A DNA stretch of 39,673 bases from JAYUZR01 sp043751595 (lineage in GTDB: Bacteria > Patescibacteriota > UBA1384 > CAILIB01). The stretch covers positions 1 to 39,673 of the forward strand of contig JAYUZR010000034.1 of assembly GCA_043751595.1 (NCBI GenBank), written 5' to 3'. How positions within the stretch are numbered: position 1 is the stretch's first letter; every line of letters starts with the position of its first letter. The notes under the pieces are model-generated. The model saw nothing but the letters and a program-made list of their open reading frames with translations. It was not told the DNA's origin and made no database searches. The position numbers and the translations under genes were made by a program. This document shows positions 37,687 to 39,673 of this stretch, in pieces.

Positions 37687-39669
37687 CTATTCTCGGGTTA
37701 CTCGCCATACTTCTTCGAGGGTGGTAATACCATCAAGTACCTTGATGATACCGTCCTGCACCATGGTAAGCATGCCGTCGCTCACTGCTTGGCGGGTAAT
37801 ATCGTCTCCAGAAGAGCGTTTTAGAATAAGATTACGAATCTCTTCGGATACACTGAGTACCTCGAATACCCCGCTTCGGCCTTTGTAGCCACTGTTATTA
37901 CAGCGATCGCAGCCGGCACCCTTATAAAACGTGCGCTTACCCTCTAGGCCCTTCTGATGTTCTGGTGCCATGGTAGCGATAACCGCCTCCACTTCATCCA
38001 CTTGCTCTTTTGGCATCTCAATTGCCTGGCGACAATCGGGACAAATAGCGCGAGTAAGACGCTGACCAATCACGGTATGAATCGAAGAAGTAATAAGGAA
38101 GGGCTCGATATGCATATCGATTAAGCGTGGGAACGAACCGGCTGCATCGTTGGTGTGCAGGGTAGAAAGCACGATGTGTCCGGTAAGGGCGGCGTGCACC
38201 GCCATATCGGCTGTTTCTTGGTCGCGAATTTCACCAAGCATGATAATGTCCGGATCTTGACGAACGGCCGCTCGAAGGCCAGCAGCGAAGGTGTAGCCGA
38301 TATCGGAATGCACCTGACTTTGGTTAATCGCCTCAATGCGGTACTCCACCGGGTCTTCCAGAGTAAGAATATTTACCGTTTCGGCCATCATTCTACCAAG
38401 TACTGCGTATAGAGTAGTCGTTTTACCAGAACCAGTAGGCCCGGTTACTAAGATCATGCCGTGGCTCTTTTGCAGATTCTTCTCCAGTGTATCGAATCCT
38501 TTACCGGTAAGACCGACTTGTTCGAGGGTACGAATACCGGTGGATTTATCGAGGATACGCATTACCACCTTCTCACCAAAGACCACGGGAATAGTGGAGA
38601 CGCGGAAGTCTACCTCACGGCGGTCCATTACCATATTCATACGGCCATCCTGTGGCAGGCGCTGCTCATCAATCTTAAGATTGGCCATAATCTTGATGCG
38701 CGAAGTAATCGCTCCCTGTACGGTTTTTGGCAGCTCGAGGCGATTGAGCAAAACACCATCAATACGGAAACGAACCTGTACTCGGTGCTCGCCTGGTTCA
38801 ATGTGGATATCTGAGGCGTGCTCTTTAACTGCTCTACTAAGAAGAGAAGCCACAATACGAGCGGTTGGGGCATTGTTATTATCTTGTTGCTCGACGAGCT
38901 CGTTTGCTGCCGCCTTAAGGTCTTTGGCCGAAAGGCCGAGATCAGCTTCGGCCGCACCCAGTACCTGCTGCACCTCACTCTGGAGACCGGTGTACTGATC
39001 GTAGGCCAGGCTGAGATCGTCCTTAGTGGTAAGAGCAGGTTGGATCGTAAGATCGGTCTGTTTTTGAATCGCCTGCACTGCCTCGAAGTCTTCAGGGTCA
39101 AGCATCGCTACGGTAAGCCGGCCTTCTTCAAGCTCGATGGCCACTGCCTTATACTTGCGAGCCATATCAAGCGGGATCAAGTGCAGAATGTCTTGATCGA
39201 TCTTTTGGTTACTAAGATCGACGAAGCGGATGAGCGAGGCCTTACCGAGCGGGCGCTCAACCCTTGGCTCCGCAGCTGGCGCACTAGTTTGCGGTGCCTC
39301 AGCCGCTACTGCCTGGGGTTCCGATTCTTCTTCATCTTCCTGTTCATCATCATGAACAGTAATAAACTTCTCTGGAAACTCCTGCTGGGCACGGGCTAGC
39401 GCGGCAACACTTCCCTCTTCGTCTGGCATAAACGCCGGCTCAATATGGGGAAGGGTAATTTTAATCGTGCCGCTTCCTGGAGGATCTTCGATTCTGCGAG
39501 CAGCAAAGCGCTCGGTAAGGAAGGTGCCTAGTGGTGGAACCTGGACACTCTCGCCCACCTCAAGCTCACGACCGATGGTTTCGGTGACAGCATCAAGTAA
39601 GTCGTCTACTTGCGACTGCTTCCAACCCAAGGTTTCGGCCAGCTTGCTGACAAGGTCGTGTTGGTTCAC
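37687..39669 (-). CDS. pilB: Type IV pilus assembly ATPase PilB with N-terminal HU/IHF-like domain
   Basis: 660-residue hexameric motor that drives pilus extension. Residues 1-90 are an HU/IHF-type DNA-binding domain (MNQHDLVSKLAETLGWKQ, VGESVQVPPLGTF, FAARRIEDPPGSG, IKITLPHIEPAF). An acidic linker follows. Residues about 145-235 are the T2SSE/MshEN-like domain (LGKASLIRFVDLSNQKID, YKAVAIELEEGRLTVAMLD). The GspE ATPase shows ASDIHIEPGEHRVQVRFR, Walker A GPTGSGKTTTL (Lys416), the Walker B region IIMLGEIRDQETAD, STLHTND and a tetracysteine zinc site (CPDC and CDRC). The start is GTG, four nt from the window edge; the match of this point to the HU start makes it credible, though an earlier start outside cannot be excluded. 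Confidence 0.93.
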   Translation of the reverse strand: MNQHDLVSKLAETLGWKQSQVDDLLDAVTETIGRELEVGESVQVPPLGTFLTERFAARRIEDPPGSGTIKITLPHIEPAFMPDEEGSVAALARAQQEFPEKFITVHDDEQEDEEESEPQAVAAEAPQTSAPAAEPRVERPLGKASLIRFVDLSNQKIDQDILHLIPLDMARKYKAVAIELEEGRLTVAMLDPEDFEAVQAIQKQTDLTIQPALTTKDDLSLAYDQYTGLQSEVQQVLGAAEADLGLSAKDLKAAANELVEQQDNNNAPTARIVASLLSRAVKEHASDIHIEPGEHRVQVRFRIDGVLLNRLELPKTVQGAITSRIKIMANLKIDEQRLPQDGRMNMVMDRREVDFRVSTIPVVFGEKVVMRILDKSTGIRTLEQVGLTGKGFDTLEKNLQKSHGMILVTGPTGSGKTTTLYAVLGRMMAETVNILTLEDPVEYRIEAINQSQVHSDIGYTFAAGLRAAVRQDPDIIMLGEIRDQETADMAVHAALTGHIVLSTLHTNDAAGSFPRLIDMHIEPFLITSSIHTVIGQRLTRAICPDCRQAIEMPKEQVDEVEAVIATMAPEHQKGLEGKRTFYKGAGCDRCNNSGYKGRSGVFEVLSVSEEIRNLILKRSSGDDITRQAVSDGMLTMVQDGIIKVLDGITTLEEVWRVTRE

Positions 39670-39673
39670 CCCT

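Overview
This window is compact bacterial DNA using the standard genetic code (TGA ends tatD, pilN and other genes) with roughly balanced GC by eye. Short intergenic gaps, many 4-nt gene overlaps, trimmed housekeeping proteins, a CPR-style type IV pilus operon (PilB-PilC-PilM-PilN-PilO plus a PilP-like protein) and many small proteins of unknown function suggest a Patescibacteria/CPR-like bacterium. This placement is an inference from gene content; no rRNA gene is present.

Layout. 1-6739 (minus): a tightly coupled operon rsmA-rsmI-metG-tatD-mnmA-recG (recG runs off the left edge), covering rRNA methylation, Met-tRNA charging, tRNA thiolation and recombination repair. 6823-10997 (minus): a small unknown protein, a large membrane-anchored propeller-like protein, a TrmB-type regulator with a palindromic operator in its own promoter, and an exported G5/RlpA-like cell-wall protein. 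11045-13669 (minus): PAP2 phosphatase, a small membrane protein and a UvrD/PcrA helicase, divergent from a tyrosine recombinase (plus). 14679-15535 (minus): a coiled-coil protein and a translationally coupled 59-aa gene, sharing an overlapping divergent promoter with the rpsF-ssb-rpsR-efp cluster (15690-17634, plus). 17691-20165: small membrane, secreted and acidic coiled-coil proteins of unknown function, each ended by a clear hairpin terminator. 20326-22246 (minus): groES-groEL under a promoter carrying a non-CIRCE palindrome. 22411-24380: an unknown gene behind a candidate attenuator or small RNA, and a Gfo/Idh/MocA-like oxidoreductase. 24437-28326 (minus): trpS and an intein-containing dnaB. 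28404-30612: a decayed EEP-family nuclease or phosphatase, a membrane-anchored GNAT protein and an unknown protein. 30634-33358 (plus): a sensor kinase and a receiver-only response regulator. 33787-39669 (minus): the pilus assembly operon.

The most unusual items are: (i) a pilB-pilC intergenic region where a long imperfect inverted repeat would pair the leader with the pilC ribosome-binding site and start codon, enclosing a UUCG-capped hairpin; (ii) an HU/IHF-like DNA-binding domain at the N-terminus of PilB; (iii) near-identical ~57-bp inverted repeats abutting the stop codons of the convergent response-regulator and pilus operons, with a 42-codon ORF between them; (iv) a promoter that would start transcription at a 58-nt hairpin followed by a U-run; (v) promoters placed 6-7 nt before start codons, implying leaderless mRNAs. 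No CRISPR array, rRNA, tRNA, insertion sequence or recognisable defence system was seen.
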